From: Agromyces sp. 3263 | GTDB taxonomy: Bacteria > Actinomycetota > Actinomycetes > Actinomycetales > Microbacteriaceae | Assembly (NCBI RefSeq): GCF_031456545.1 | Contig: NZ_JAVDUV010000001.1 | Span: 496,001-560,000, forward strand | DNA length: 64,000 nt | Reading direction: 5' to 3' | Part shown: piece by piece, positions 1 to 8,714 of the stretch | How positions within the stretch are numbered: the first letter of the stretch is position 1 | Layout of the letters: every line of letters starts with the position of its first letter | Position numbers and translations under genes: made by a program | Notes under the pieces: model-generated | Database searches by the model: none | What the model was told of the DNA's origin: nothing | What the model saw: only the letters and a program-made list of their open reading frames with translations

Positions 1-1
1 G

Positions 2-1243
2 TGGCACGAGACGGTGACCGAAGCCTCGGGCCAGCACGAGGCGCGCGCGTTCGGCGCGGAGCATCCGCTCTTCATCCTCTACACCTCGGGCACCACCGGG
101 AAGCCGAAGGGCATCCTGCACACCTCGGGCGGCTACCTCACGCAGACGGCGTTCACCCATAGGAACGTCTTCGACCTGCACCCCGAGACCGACGTGTACT
201 GGTGCACGGCCGACGTCGGCTGGATCACCGGGCACTCCTACGTCGTCTACGGTCCGCTCGCGAACGGCGCCACCCAGGTGCTGTACGAGGGCACGCCCGA
301 CACCCCCCATCCCGGCCGCTGGTGGGAGATCGTCGAGAAGTACAAGGTCTCCATCCTCTACACGGCGCCCACGGCCATCCGCTCGTTCATGAAGCTGGGG
401 CGGCAGATCCCCCACGGGTTCAACCTGCGCTCGCTGCGTCTGCTCGGATCGGTCGGCGAGCCGATCAACCCCGAGGCGTGGATCTGGTACCGGCACGTGA
501 TCGGCGGCGGCTCCATTCCCGTCGTCGACACGTGGTGGCAGACCGAGACCGGCGCGATCATGATCTCGGCCCTGCCCGGCATCACCGACCTGAAGCCGGG
601 CAGCGCGCAGGTGGCGATCCCCGGCATCTCCATCGACATCCTGAGCGACGACGGCACACCCGTCGAGGGCGAGGGCGGCGGACTCCTCGTCGTCACCGAG
701 CCGTGGCCGTCGATGCTGCGCGGCATCTGGGGCGATCCCGAGCGGTTCAAGGAGACCTACTGGGAGAAGTTCGGCGACAAGTACTTCGCCGGCGACGGCG
801 CCCGCCGCGACGAGGACGGCGACATCTGGCTGCTCGGCCGGGTGGACGACGTCATGAACGTGTCGGGCCACCGCCTGTCGACGGCCGAGATCGAGTCGTC
901 GCTCGTCGCGCACCCGTGGACGGCCGAGGCCGCCGTCGTCGGGGCAGCCGACGAGACGACCGGACAGGCCGTCGTGGCCTTCGTCATCCTCAAGGCCAGC
1001 CAGGTCGAGCACGTCACCGACGTCAGCGAGGCCGCCGAGGAGCTGCGCCGCCACGTCGCCACGCAGATCGGCGCGATCGCCCGTCCCCGACAGGTCTTCA
1101 TCGTCAACGAACTGCCGAAGACGCGGTCGGGCAAGATCATGCGGCGTCTCCTGCGCGACCTCGCGGAGGGTCGTCAGGTGGGCGACACCACGACGCTCGC
1201 AGACACGTCCGTCATGACGGCGATCACCGAGCAGGTCAAGTAG
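2..1243 (+). CDS. acs: Acetyl-coenzyme A synthetase, 3' part (5' end outside window)
   Basis: AMP-forming acetyl-CoA synthetase activates acetate to acetyl-CoA through acetyl-AMP in the cytosol. The reading frame is open from base 2, so the N-terminal part lies left of the window. Visible motifs are the P-loop-like [11 protein letters not shown] at about bases 80-112, WWQTETG near 534-554, the hinge region [17 protein letters not shown] near 790-840, and the C-terminal catalytic lysine motif TRSGKIMRR near 1121-1147. In this family that lysine is the usual target of reversible acetylation. The gene ends with TAG and is followed at once by a hairpin terminator. It shows no link to the polysaccharide genes further right and is best read as chromosomal flank. 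Confidence 0.95.
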   Translation, partial: WHETVTEASGQHEARAFGAEHPLFILYTSGTTGKPKGILHTSGGYLTQTAFTHRNVFDLHPETDVYWCTADVGWITGHSYVVYGPLANGATQVLYEGTPDTPHPGRWWEIVEKYKVSILYTAPTAIRSFMKLGRQIPHGFNLRSLRLLGSVGEPINPEAWIWYRHVIGGGSIPVVDTWWQTETGAIMISALPGITDLKPGSAQVAIPGISIDILSDDGTPVEGEGGGLLVVTEPWPSMLRGIWGDPERFKETYWEKFGDKYFAGDGARRDEDGDIWLLGRVDDVMNVSGHRLSTAEIESSLVAHPWTAEAAVVGAADETTGQAVVAFVILKASQVEHVTDVSEAAEELRRHVATQIGAIARPRQVFIVNELPKTRSGKIMRRLLRDLAEGRQVGDTTTLADTSVMTAITEQVK

Positions 1244-1249
1244 CAGAAC

Positions 1250-1291
1250 GACGGATGCCGCGGCGGGATCACTCCCGACGCGGCATCCGTC
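1250..1291 (+). terminator. Hairpin terminator after acs
   Basis: A perfect 13-bp inverted repeat (arms 1250-1262 and 1279-1291, GACGGATGCCGCG and its complement) encloses a 16-base loop just after the acs stop codon. No T-run follows, which is usual in high-GC actinobacteria. It lies between convergent genes, acs and the RidA gene, so it could stop transcription from both sides. Confidence 0.65.
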
Positions 1292-1343
1292 GACTTCGTC
1301 ACCGTGCGCGTCGTGCCCGGCGTGTGCTGCGCTGCACTGGTTG

Positions 1344-1814
1344 CTACGCGAATTCCACGATCAGCTCGATCTCGACCGGCGCGTCGAGGGGCAGTACCGC
1401 CACGCCGACCGCCGAACGCGCGTGGCGGCCGGCCTCGCCGAACACCTCGCCGAGCAGCTCGGAGGCGCCGTTGACGACCCCCGGCTGGCCCGTGAACGAC
1501 GGGTCGGAGGCGACGAAGCCGACGAGCTTCACGATGCGGATGACGCGGTCGAGCGACCCGATCTCGGCGCGCACGGCGGCGAGCGCGTTCAGGATGCATG
1601 TTCGGGCATACGCCTTCGCATCGTCGGCGGGAACGAGCCCGTGCCCGTCACCGACCTTGCCGGTGGCAGGGAGGCTGCCCGCGACGAAGGGCAGCTGGCC
1701 CGAGGTGTAGACGTACGAGCCGCTGGACACCGCGGGCACGTATGCCGCCACGGGCGGAGCGACCTCGGGGAGCTCGATGCCGAGCTCGGCGAGACGCGCT
1801 TGGACGGCGGCCAT
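1344..1814 (-). CDS. RidA family protein (YjgF/YER057c/UK114)
   Basis: A 156-residue protein of the RidA family. Members hydrolyse reactive enamine/imine intermediates made by PLP enzymes, or bind small ligands. The core pattern is clear: YVYTSGQLP near residue 35, an ARTCILNALAAV helix near 70, and a C-terminal strand VEIELIVEFA. It is slightly longer than the usual 125-130 residues because of an N-terminal helix beginning AAVQARLAELGIELP, common in actinobacterial members. The ATG overlaps the stop codon of the DUF4177 gene upstream (TGATG), so the two are translationally coupled. The exact substrate cannot be told. Confidence 0.9.
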   Translation of the reverse strand: MAAVQARLAELGIELPEVAPPVAAYVPAVSSGSYVYTSGQLPFVAGSLPATGKVGDGHGLVPADDAKAYARTCILNALAAVRAEIGSLDRVIRIVKLVGFVASDPSFTGQPGVVNGASELLGEVFGEAGRHARSAVGVAVLPLDAPVEIELIVEFA

Positions 1815-2041
1815 CAGGCCTCGCCCTCGAACTGCTTGGCGGCTTGGGCCGCCGCAGCGGCGCCGGCGGACGCCGCGGACGACGACTCGCCGCCGACCGG
1901 GCGCTTGAGGTACGCGACGAGCCCGCCCTCGGGACCCTGCACGACCTGCACGAGCTCCCAGCCCTCGGAGCCCCAGTTGTTCAGGATCGCCGCGGTGTTG
2001 TGGATGAGCAGCGGGGTGGTGATGTACTCCCAGGCCGGCAT
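1814..2041 (-). CDS. DUF4177-like small protein
   Basis: A 75-residue protein whose first 50 residues (WEYITTPLL, then GSEGWELVQVVQGP and AYLKRP) match the DUF4177 pattern of small actinobacterial proteins of unknown function. An alanine-rich tail follows. The ATG at 2041 is preferred over longer readings because residues upstream are arginine-rich and unlike the family. It is coupled to the RidA gene by a one-base overlap and diverges from the penicillin-binding protein gene. This pair next to a class A PBP recurs in related actinobacteria, but no functional link is known to me. Confidence 0.8.
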   Translation of the reverse strand: MPAWEYITTPLLIHNTAAILNNWGSEGWELVQVVQGPEGGLVAYLKRPVGGESSSAASAGAAAAAQAAKQFEGEA

Positions 2042-2194
2042 GCGGGGTTCCTCGTCTCTCGTCTGCGACTGCGATGTGGTCGATCGGCTCGTGGTTCTCC
2101 CACCGATGGGAACGGCCGATCTCGCGGAGCGCGGCGTGTCGGCGCACGGCAATGCAGCGCCGCCCGCATAGCGGGTTTTGCCAGCCTTCTCCGT

Positions 2195-2208
2195 TAAGCT
2201 CCACTATA
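2195..2208 (+). promoter_or_regulatory. Candidate -10 element for a leaderless PBP transcript
   Basis: TAAGCT at 2195-2200 fits the actinobacterial TANNNT -10 pattern and ends 7 bases before the ATG at 2208. No ribosome binding site is visible before that ATG. Together these fit transcription starting at or next to the start codon. No convincing -35 box is present, so this is tentative. Confidence 0.35.
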
Positions 2209-4778
2209 TGTCTGCCCAAAAACGTACGATGAGCGACGTCGGCGCCGGAGTCCTCGGATTCCTCGGCCTGAGCGCTCTCGCCGGCATCCTCGTGACGGCA
2301 GCCGTGACTCCCGCCCTCGCGGTGACCGGCATGGCCGCGAACAACGGCATCTCCATGTTCGAGAACCTTCCGGGATACCTGAACATCGAGGAACTGTCCC
2401 AGAAGACGGACATCTACGCCACGCAGCCCGACGGATCGCAGGCTCTGCTCGCCTCGTTCTTCGACGAGAACCGCGAGGAGGTCCCGTATGACGCGATCAG
2501 CCAGTACGTGAAGGACGCCGCGGTCGCCGGCGAGGACCCCCGCTTCTACGAGCACGGCGGCATCGACATCCAGGGCACCATCCGTGGTGCGGTGAGCACG
2601 TATGTCCTGAACAAGGACGTGCAGGGCGGCTCGTCGATCACCCAGCAGTACGTGAAGAACGTGCTCATCAACAACGGTGTGCGGGAAGCGAAGACCGAGG
2701 AGGAGAAGGAAGCCGCCTACGAGGCGGCGACCGAGACCTCCCCCGAGCGCAAGCTCAAGGAGATGCGCTACGCGATCGCCCTCGAGAAGAAGTTCTCGAA
2801 GGACCAGATCCTGCAGGGATACCTGAACATCGCGGCGTTCGGCGGCCGGGTCTACGGGATCGAGTCGGCGTCGCAGTACTACTTCAACAAGCACGCCATC
2901 GACCTGTCGCTGCCCGAGGCGGCGAGCCTCATCGCCATCGTGAACCACCCCGAGAAGTTCCGACTCGACTATCCCGAGAGTGAGACCAACGGCGCAGCAA
3001 CGGTCGTCGACGGACAGCCCGTGCCGTACGCCGACAACAAGGAGCGGCGGGACTACATCCTCGGCGAGATGCTGAAGCTGAAGAAGATCACCCAGGAGGA
3101 CCACGACGCCGCGGTGGCGACGCCAGTGACGCCGGAGATCACCGAGCCGAGCACCGGCTGCCAGACGGCACAGGGCAGTGCGTACTTCTGCGACTACGTC
3201 GCCTGGATCATCAAGAACCAGTACGACGACCCGAACACGCCCGATGTCAACGAGGGCACGCGCATGCTGCAGCAGGATGGCCTGCAGATCTACACCACGC
3301 TCGATCTCGAGATGCAGAACAAGGCCGAGACCGCCATCGCCGAGAACGTGCCCTTCTCCGACGCCCGATTCGACGTCGGGTCGGTCGCAGTCACGGTGCA
3401 GCCGGGAACCGGCAAGATCCTCGCGATGGCCCAGAACAAGAAGTACTCCAATGACCCCGACGTCATCGCGACGAGCCCCGACTACACCTCGGTGAACTAC
3501 AGCACCGACTATGAGTACGGCGGGTCCAGTGGCCTCCAGCCCGGCTCCACCTACAAGGTCTTCACCTTGGCGGAGTGGCTGAACGAGGGCCACTCGCTCA
3601 AGGAGACGTTCAACGGGTCTCGCCGCACGTTCACCTCCTTCACTGACAGCTGCACGGGCAACTGGAGCGGCAGCTACAATCCCCGCAACGATGACGGGCG
3701 CATCGCGAACAACGCCATCAACGCAACGGCGTGGTCCGTGAACACCAGCTTCATGGCTATGGCCCAGCAGCTGGATCTCTGCAAGATCAAGCAGACCGCC
3801 CAAGCGTTCGGAGTCCATCGGGCGGACGGGACGGACCTTCAGATGAATCCGTCCGATGTGCTGGGCACGCAGGAGATCGCCCCAGTGACCATGGCCGCGG
3901 CGTTCGCAGGGATCGCGAACAACGGCATGACGTGCACGCCGATCGCGATCGACAAGATCGTGAAGGCCGATGGCACGGAAGTCGCCCCTCCGGTCTCGAC
4001 GTGCTCACAGTCGGTCACGCCCGAGGTAGCCCATAGCATGGCGTACGCCATGCAGCAGACGTTCGCGAGCGGCGGCACCGCGACGGCCTCCGATCCCGGC
4101 ACCGGCATCCCCCACATCGGGAAGACCGGTACGACCGACGGCGCGAAGGACACCTGGATGATCGGCGCGAGCACGAAGGCCGCGACGGCCGTCTGGGTCG
4201 GCAACGTGGTCGGCGATGCCAACCTCCGCGAGCTGGACTTCGACAGCGGCGCTGCAGCGACGGCGCGTCACCGCATCTGGCCGATGATCATGGAACTCGC
4301 CGACAACAAGTACGGCGGCGATGCATTCCCCGAGCCGGAGCAGAGCGCCTTCAAGGAGGTCCTGGTCGACGTGCCGCAAGTCGCAGGGCTCTCGCTCGAC
4401 GCCGCGAAGCAGGCGATCGAAGCCGCCGGGTTCGTCTTCGAGGACGGCGGGCAGCAGGACTCGAGCCTTCCGGCCGGCCAGGTCTCGGGAACCGACCCGG
4501 CAGGGCAGGCGGGCAAGGGATCGACGATCCGCGTCTTTACGAGCAACGGCCAGGGCGCGACCGTGCCCGACCTCACGGGCATGAACGCCCTGCAGGCGAA
4601 GGCGGCGCTCGACGCGGCCGGCCTGCGCATGAAGGGCGGCGGCGGGAACCCGACCGGCACGGTCACGAGCCAGAGTCCGGCGCCCAACAGCCCGGTGAAG
4701 CGCGGTGACGAGGTCACCGTGACCTTCAGCGACGGCGGTACGGGCGGCAACGGCGGCGGAACCCCGGGCCAGGGTTGA
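2208..4778 (+). CDS. Class A penicillin-binding protein with PASTA domains
   Basis: Bifunctional peptidoglycan synthase of 856 residues that polymerises lipid II and cross-links stem peptides outside the membrane. One N-terminal membrane segment lies at about residues 15-40. The glycosyltransferase domain shows EDPRFYEHGG starting at residue 109 and GGSSITQQYVKN at 140-151. The transpeptidase domain shows the STYK motif with Ser447, the SVN motif at 510-512 and KTGTT at 639. Two PASTA-like repeats follow (VPQVAGLSLDAA and VPDLTGMNALQA), then a glycine-rich tail. PASTA domains in this family bind uncross-linked peptidoglycan. The stop codon overlaps the TTG start of the next gene, so the two form an operon. 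Confidence 0.95.
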   Translation: MSAQKRTMSDVGAGVLGFLGLSALAGILVTAAVTPALAVTGMAANNGISMFENLPGYLNIEELSQKTDIYATQPDGSQALLASFFDENREEVPYDAISQYVKDAAVAGEDPRFYEHGGIDIQGTIRGAVSTYVLNKDVQGGSSITQQYVKNVLINNGVREAKTEEEKEAAYEAATETSPERKLKEMRYAIALEKKFSKDQILQGYLNIAAFGGRVYGIESASQYYFNKHAIDLSLPEAASLIAIVNHPEKFRLDYPESETNGAATVVDGQPVPYADNKERRDYILGEMLKLKKITQEDHDAAVATPVTPEITEPSTGCQTAQGSAYFCDYVAWIIKNQYDDPNTPDVNEGTRMLQQDGLQIYTTLDLEMQNKAETAIAENVPFSDARFDVGSVAVTVQPGTGKILAMAQNKKYSNDPDVIATSPDYTSVNYSTDYEYGGSSGLQPGSTYKVFTLAEWLNEGHSLKETFNGSRRTFTSFTDSCTGNWSGSYNPRNDDGRIANNAINATAWSVNTSFMAMAQQLDLCKIKQTAQAFGVHRADGTDLQMNPSDVLGTQEIAPVTMAAAFAGIANNGMTCTPIAIDKIVKADGTEVAPPVSTCSQSVTPEVAHSMAYAMQQTFASGGTATASDPGTGIPHIGKTGTTDGAKDTWMIGASTKAATAVWVGNVVGDANLRELDFDSGAAATARHRIWPMIMELADNKYGGDAFPEPEQSAFKEVLVDVPQVAGLSLDAAKQAIEAAGFVFEDGGQQDSSLPAGQVSGTDPAGQAGKGSTIRVFTSNGQGATVPDLTGMNALQAKAALDAAGLRMKGGGGNPTGTVTSQSPAPNSPVKRGDEVTVTFSDGGTGGNGGGTPGQG

Positions 4779-5752
4779 CCGGCGCCGCGCCTCGGCTCGC
4801 TGCGCGGATCGCACTCGCGATCGGCGCAGCGGGCGCTGCCGCGCTCGCCTGGGGTTCGCTCGTCGAGCGCACCAGGTGGACCCTTCGACAGGTCGAGGTG
4901 CCGGTGCTGCCGGCCGGCGCGGAGCCCATCACGGTCCTGCATCTCTCCGACCTGCACATGGCGCCCTGGCAGCGTGACAAGCAGGCCTGGGTGGCGTCAC
5001 TCGCCCAGCTGCGGCCCGACCTGATCGTCGACACGGGCGACAACCTCGGGCACGAGCGCGGCCTCGACGGCATCCGTCGCGCGTTCGACGTGTTCGCCGG
5101 CATCCCGGGTGTCTTCGTCAACGGGTCCAACGACTACTTCGGCCCCCAGCTGAAGAACCCGTTCATGTACTTCGGTGGCCCGTCGGGACGTTCCAGGCGA
5201 TCGAAGCGGCTCGACACCGACGCGCTCCACGCGTACTTCGCCGAGCTCGGGTGGCAGGACCTCGACAACACCGCCGCGAGCCTCGACCTGCGCGGGACGC
5301 ACTTCGAGTTCTTCGGGGTGGACGACCCCCACCGCGGCTGGGACCGGCTCGACCTCATCACCGCGGCGATCGACGAGCTTCGTGCCGAGGACCCGCTCGG
5401 CGACGAGACCTGGCCCGACGCGGCATCCGCCCGTGCGCGCCGCTCGACCGTGACCGTCGGCGTGACGCACGCGCCCTACCAGCGGGTGCTGAACTCGTTC
5501 GTGAACCATGGCGCACAGCTGGTCCTCGCCGGCCACACGCACGGCGGGCAGGTCTGCATGCCCGGCATCGGGGCGCTCGTCACGAACTGCGACATCCCCA
5601 GGCAGCAGGCGAAGGGCCTCAGCACCTGGCGCCACGGCCTGCGCTCCGCGTTCCTGAACGTCTCGGCGGGCCTCGGCACGTCGATCTACGCACCGGTCCG
5701 ATTCGCCTGCCCGCCCGAGGCGACGGTGCTGCGACTGGTTCCCGCGGCCTGA
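4775..5752 (+). CDS. Membrane-anchored metallophosphoesterase
   Basis: A 325-residue calcineurin-like phosphoesterase with one N-terminal hydrophobic segment (about residues 5-25). Metal-ligand motifs are visible in order: HLSDLHM near residue 55, DTGDN near 88, GSND in place of the usual GNHE near 115, and THAPYQ then AGHTHGGQ in the C-terminal third. The GNHE-to-GSND change keeps the Asn but replaces the following His. The TTG start overlaps the PBP stop codon, which favours joint expression and a possible role in envelope lipid or wall turnover. The substrate is unknown. Confidence 0.88.
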   Translation: MTGAAPRLAARIALAIGAAGAAALAWGSLVERTRWTLRQVEVPVLPAGAEPITVLHLSDLHMAPWQRDKQAWVASLAQLRPDLIVDTGDNLGHERGLDGIRRAFDVFAGIPGVFVNGSNDYFGPQLKNPFMYFGGPSGRSRRSKRLDTDALHAYFAELGWQDLDNTAASLDLRGTHFEFFGVDDPHRGWDRLDLITAAIDELRAEDPLGDETWPDAASARARRSTVTVGVTHAPYQRVLNSFVNHGAQLVLAGHTHGGQVCMPGIGALVTNCDIPRQQAKGLSTWRHGLRSAFLNVSAGLGTSIYAPVRFACPPEATVLRLVPAA

Positions 5753-5770
5753 ATCGGCCGACGGATGCCG

Positions 5771-5790
5771 CGACCGAGCGTGGTCGGTCG
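5771..5790 (+). terminator. Short inverted repeat after the phosphoesterase gene
   Basis: Arms CGACCGA (5771-5777) and TCGGTCG (5784-5790) form a 7-bp stem with a 6-base loop, 19 bases after the phosphoesterase stop codon and just before the tRNA promoter region. It may end the PBP/phosphoesterase transcript. The stem is short and there is no T-run. Confidence 0.35.
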
Positions 5791-5806
5791 TCCCGGTTTT
5801 ATCCGC

Positions 5807-5812
5807 TATCCT
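5807..5812 (+). promoter_or_regulatory. Candidate -10 box for tRNA-Pro
   Basis: TATCCT, 23 bases before the tRNA 5' end, is a good -10 hexamer in an otherwise GC-rich stretch. The matching -35 region (around 5784-5789) is weak. Confidence 0.4.
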
Positions 5813-5835
5813 TGTGGAGGCCCGCGAGGGCCGAC

Positions 5836-5912
<77 letters not shown>

Positions 5913-5932
5913 ACTCTCATCGCAGATCCCGA

Positions 5933-5965
5933 CGAAATCCCCCCTCCATCGGAGGGGGGATTTCG
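5933..5965 (+). terminator. Strong hairpin terminator after tRNA-Pro
   Basis: A perfect 15-bp stem (arms 5933-5947 and 5951-5965, beginning CGAAATCC) with a 3-base ATC loop, 20 bases after the tRNA. It separates the housekeeping flank from polysaccharide locus A. The 167 bases after it, up to the next start codon at 6133, hold no gene. A TATATC hexamer at 6067-6072 is the best -10 candidate there, without a clear -35. Confidence 0.8.
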
Positions 5966-6132
5966 CGTTCCTCCGCCACACGGACACCCCCATGCCGTTG
6001 CGTTTCGAGCCGGTTACATGTGGGTGTCGATCTGCGCAACTCCCCGCCTCCAGCGCGACCCGCCGTTATATCGTGACGGCAGAGGATCAGCGTGGTTCCC
6101 GTCCGGAAACCTCGAACCTGGAGCCGCCGCGC

Positions 6133-7206
6133 ATGACCTCTCCTGATCTCACCCACACCCTCGACGGACCCGACCTCGCCGCGGCCTCGTCCACCGACGG
6201 GCCCGATCTGGTCGTGCTGCACAGCCTCCGGGCGCCCGACGGGACGACGAAGTACGTCGACCACATGGTCGATGGCGCCAGCGACCACGTGTCCATCAAG
6301 TTCTTCTCGTGGCGCACCGCGCTGACCGGCTCCTACGACGTGTTCCACGTGCACTGGCCAGAGCTGCTCATCAGGGACCGGAAGCCCGCCCGCCGCCTGC
6401 TCAAGCGCCGGATGCTCGATGCGCTGATCCTCCGCGCCAGGCTGACCGGCACGCCCATCGTCTGGACGGCGCACAACGTCGATCCGCACGAGCAGGGTTC
6501 TCCTGCCGAATCGCGGTCGCTCCGTCGACTGCGTCATGCGATCACGTTGGCCATCCGCCTGAATCCGACGACGGAGCTGCCCGCTGGGATGGATGCCGTC
6601 ACGATCCCGCACGGGCACTACAAGGACCAGTTCGCGAAGTACCCGCATCGCGACGCGGTGCCGGGCCGGGTGCTGTACTTCGGCATCATCCGGCCGTACA
6701 AGGGCGTCGACGTGCTCATGGACGCATTCCGCGAGATCGGCGATCCGACGCTCCAGCTGCGGATCGTCGGCGACCCCCACGCGGGCCAGGCGGAGATCGT
6801 CGAGGCCGCGATGGCCGGCGACGAGCGGATCACGGCCCTCCTCCGCTTCGTCAGCGACGAAGAGCTCGTCGACGAGATCACCTCGTCGTCGCTGGTCGTG
6901 CTGCCCTACCGGGAGAAGATGCACAATTCGGGCGTCGTCCTCGTGGCCCTCTCGCTCGGCCGCCCGGTGCTGGTCCCGGCCTCGCCCACGAACCGGGCGC
7001 TTCGCGACGAGGTCGGCGAGGAGTGGATCATCCAGTACGAGGGAGGGCTCACGCCCGAGATCCTCACGAGTGCGCTGCAGGACGTGGCCTCGCGATCGCA
7101 CACCTCCGAACCGGCCCTGAGCGATCGCGACTGGAAGCACGTCGGCGAGCTCCACCACCGTGCCTACGTGCAGGCTCGCGAGTCGCGCCGCACGCGGGTG
7201 CGCTGA
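6133..7206 (+). CDS. Glycosyltransferase, GT-B fold (GumK/GT4-like)
   Basis: A 357-residue GT-B glycosyltransferase, first gene of the plus-strand operon of locus A. The acceptor half has VFHVHWPE near residue 70 and VWTAHNVDPHE near 112. The donor half begins near residue 175 with FGIIRPYKGVDVLMDAF, the usual GT4 hinge. The C-terminal donor-binding segment reads YREKMHNSGVVLVALSLG rather than the standard E-x7-E pattern, so it resembles the GumK/AceA branch. The ATG at 6133 has GGAG nine bases upstream; a longer reading would run back through the tRNA and is rejected. It probably adds one sugar to the lipid-linked repeat unit on the cytoplasmic face; donor and linkage are unknown. Confidence 0.85.
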   Translation: MTSPDLTHTLDGPDLAAASSTDGPDLVVLHSLRAPDGTTKYVDHMVDGASDHVSIKFFSWRTALTGSYDVFHVHWPELLIRDRKPARRLLKRRMLDALILRARLTGTPIVWTAHNVDPHEQGSPAESRSLRRLRHAITLAIRLNPTTELPAGMDAVTIPHGHYKDQFAKYPHRDAVPGRVLYFGIIRPYKGVDVLMDAFREIGDPTLQLRIVGDPHAGQAEIVEAAMAGDERITALLRFVSDEELVDEITSSSLVVLPYREKMHNSGVVLVALSLGRPVLVPASPTNRALRDEVGEEWIIQYEGGLTPEILTSALQDVASRSHTSEPALSDRDWKHVGELHHRAYVQARESRRTRVR

Positions 7207-7217
7207 GACGGGTCGGC

Positions 7218-8714
7218 ATGTCGCCGAGCCTGGGCGCATCCGCCTCCCGCGGCGCCGCAGTGACGCTCAGCGGGCAACTGGTCCGCGTGCTGATCCAGCT
7301 GTGCGGGATCGTCATCCTCGCGCGCCTGCTGACCCCGGCCGACTACGGCCTCGTCGCAATGGTGACGGCCATCGTGGGCGTCGCGGAGATCTTCCGCGAC
7401 TTCGGGCTGTCCGCCGCGGCCGTGCAGGCGAAGACGCTCTCCCTGCACCAGCGCGACAACCTGTTCTGGACGAACACCGCGATCGGCCTGGTGCTGTCGC
7501 TGACCGTCCTCGCGACATCGGGACTCATCGCGGGCCTCTACGACGATCCGCGACTGCAGAGCATCACCGCAGTGCTCTCGGTGACGTTCCTCCTCAACGG
7601 CATCTCGACGCAGTACCGGGCCGACCTCAATCGCAACCTCTCGTTCTTCCGGCTGTCGCTCGCCGAGATCGGCGGGCAGGCGGCGGGCGTCGCCAGCGGC
7701 ATCGTGCTGGCGGTGCTGGGGTTCGGGTACTGGGCGCTCGTCGCGCAGCAGGTCGTGCAGGCGGGGCTCACCGTCGTGCTGCTCGTGGCCTTCGCGCGCT
7801 GGATCCCTGGCTGGATCCATCGCGGGGAGTCGATCCGTTCCTTCATCGGCTTCGGGGCGAGCCTCTTCGGCTCCCAGCTGCTCGGATATGCCGCCCGGAA
7901 CGCCGACAGCGTCGTCATCGGCGCCCGGTTCGGGCCGGTCGACCTCGGCCTGTACAACCGGGCGTTCCAGCTGATGATGCTGCCGCTGCTGCAGATCAAC
8001 GCTCCGTCCACGCGCGTCGCGCTCCCGGTGCTGTCCCGGCTCCAGGACCAGCGGGAGCGGTTCGCGGCCTTCATCAGCTTCGGCCAGGTGGCGATGCTCA
8101 CGATCATCGGGGTCGCGTTCGCGTACCTCGGCGCGCAGGCCGGTTCGGTCATCGCCGTCGCCCTGGGCGACCAATGGGTGGATGCGACGCCGATCTTCCA
8201 GATCCTGCTCGTCGCCGGCTTCTTCCAGGCCGCGAACTACGCGGCGTACTGGGTGTTCCTCGCCAAGGGCCTCGCGCGCTCCAACTTCCTGTACGCGCTC
8301 GCGACGCGTCCCGCGATGGTCGTGCTCATCGTCATCGGGTCGGCGTGGGGCGTCTACGGCGTCGCGATCGCCTACACCGTGTCGCTGGCGCTGTCCTGGC
8401 CGGTCGCGTTGATCTGGATCTCCAAGGTGTCGGATGCCCCGGCCGGGCAGTTGTTCCGAAACGGGCTGCGGTCGCTCGTCGTCTTCGGCATCGCCGCGGG
8501 CGTGTCGTTCGCGTCGACCGTCGCGTTGCCCGAGGACGCCTACGTCATCCGTCTGGCGGTCGGACTGGCGGCGCTGGTCGTCTCGATCTCCCTGCTCGCG
8601 CTCGTGTGGCCGACCTTCCGCCGAGATCTCATCGCACTCGCCGGCGCCCGCCGGTACTTCGCGCGTACGCGAGGCGCGGGCCCGGATGCCGCCACACAAG
8701 GAGGAGAATCATGA
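7218..8714 (+). CDS. Wzx-like oligosaccharide flippase (MOP superfamily)
   Basis: A 498-residue integral membrane protein with about 12-14 hydrophobic segments, typical of polysaccharide transporters that flip undecaprenyl-PP-linked repeat units. The N-terminus carries the family-like pattern VILARLLTPADYGLVAM, and the middle has the NADSVVIGARFGPVDLGLYNRAFQL region seen in WzxC/TuaB-type flippases. It starts 11 bases after the upstream glycosyltransferase and overlaps the next gene by ATGA, so it is mid-operon. It pairs functionally with the Wzy-like protein on the opposite strand at 17.8-19.2 kb. Confidence 0.9.
   Translation: MSPSLGASASRGAAVTLSGQLVRVLIQLCGIVILARLLTPADYGLVAMVTAIVGVAEIFRDFGLSAAAVQAKTLSLHQRDNLFWTNTAIGLVLSLTVLATSGLIAGLYDDPRLQSITAVLSVTFLLNGISTQYRADLNRNLSFFRLSLAEIGGQAAGVASGIVLAVLGFGYWALVAQQVVQAGLTVVLLVAFARWIPGWIHRGESIRSFIGFGASLFGSQLLGYAARNADSVVIGARFGPVDLGLYNRAFQLMMLPLLQINAPSTRVALPVLSRLQDQRERFAAFISFGQVAMLTIIGVAFAYLGAQAGSVIAVALGDQWVDATPIFQILLVAGFFQAANYAAYWVFLAKGLARSNFLYALATRPAMVVLIVIGSAWGVYGVAIAYTVSLALSWPVALIWISKVSDAPAGQLFRNGLRSLVVFGIAAGVSFASTVALPEDAYVIRLAVGLAALVVSISLLALVWPTFRRDLIALAGARRYFARTRGAGPDAATQGGES

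Noticed and set aside
2163-2179. Small hairpin CCCGC-ATA-GCGGG followed by TTTT before the PBP gene
   Set aside because: It looks like a terminator, but no plus-strand transcript is expected to enter it and the stem is only 5 bp; possibly chance.
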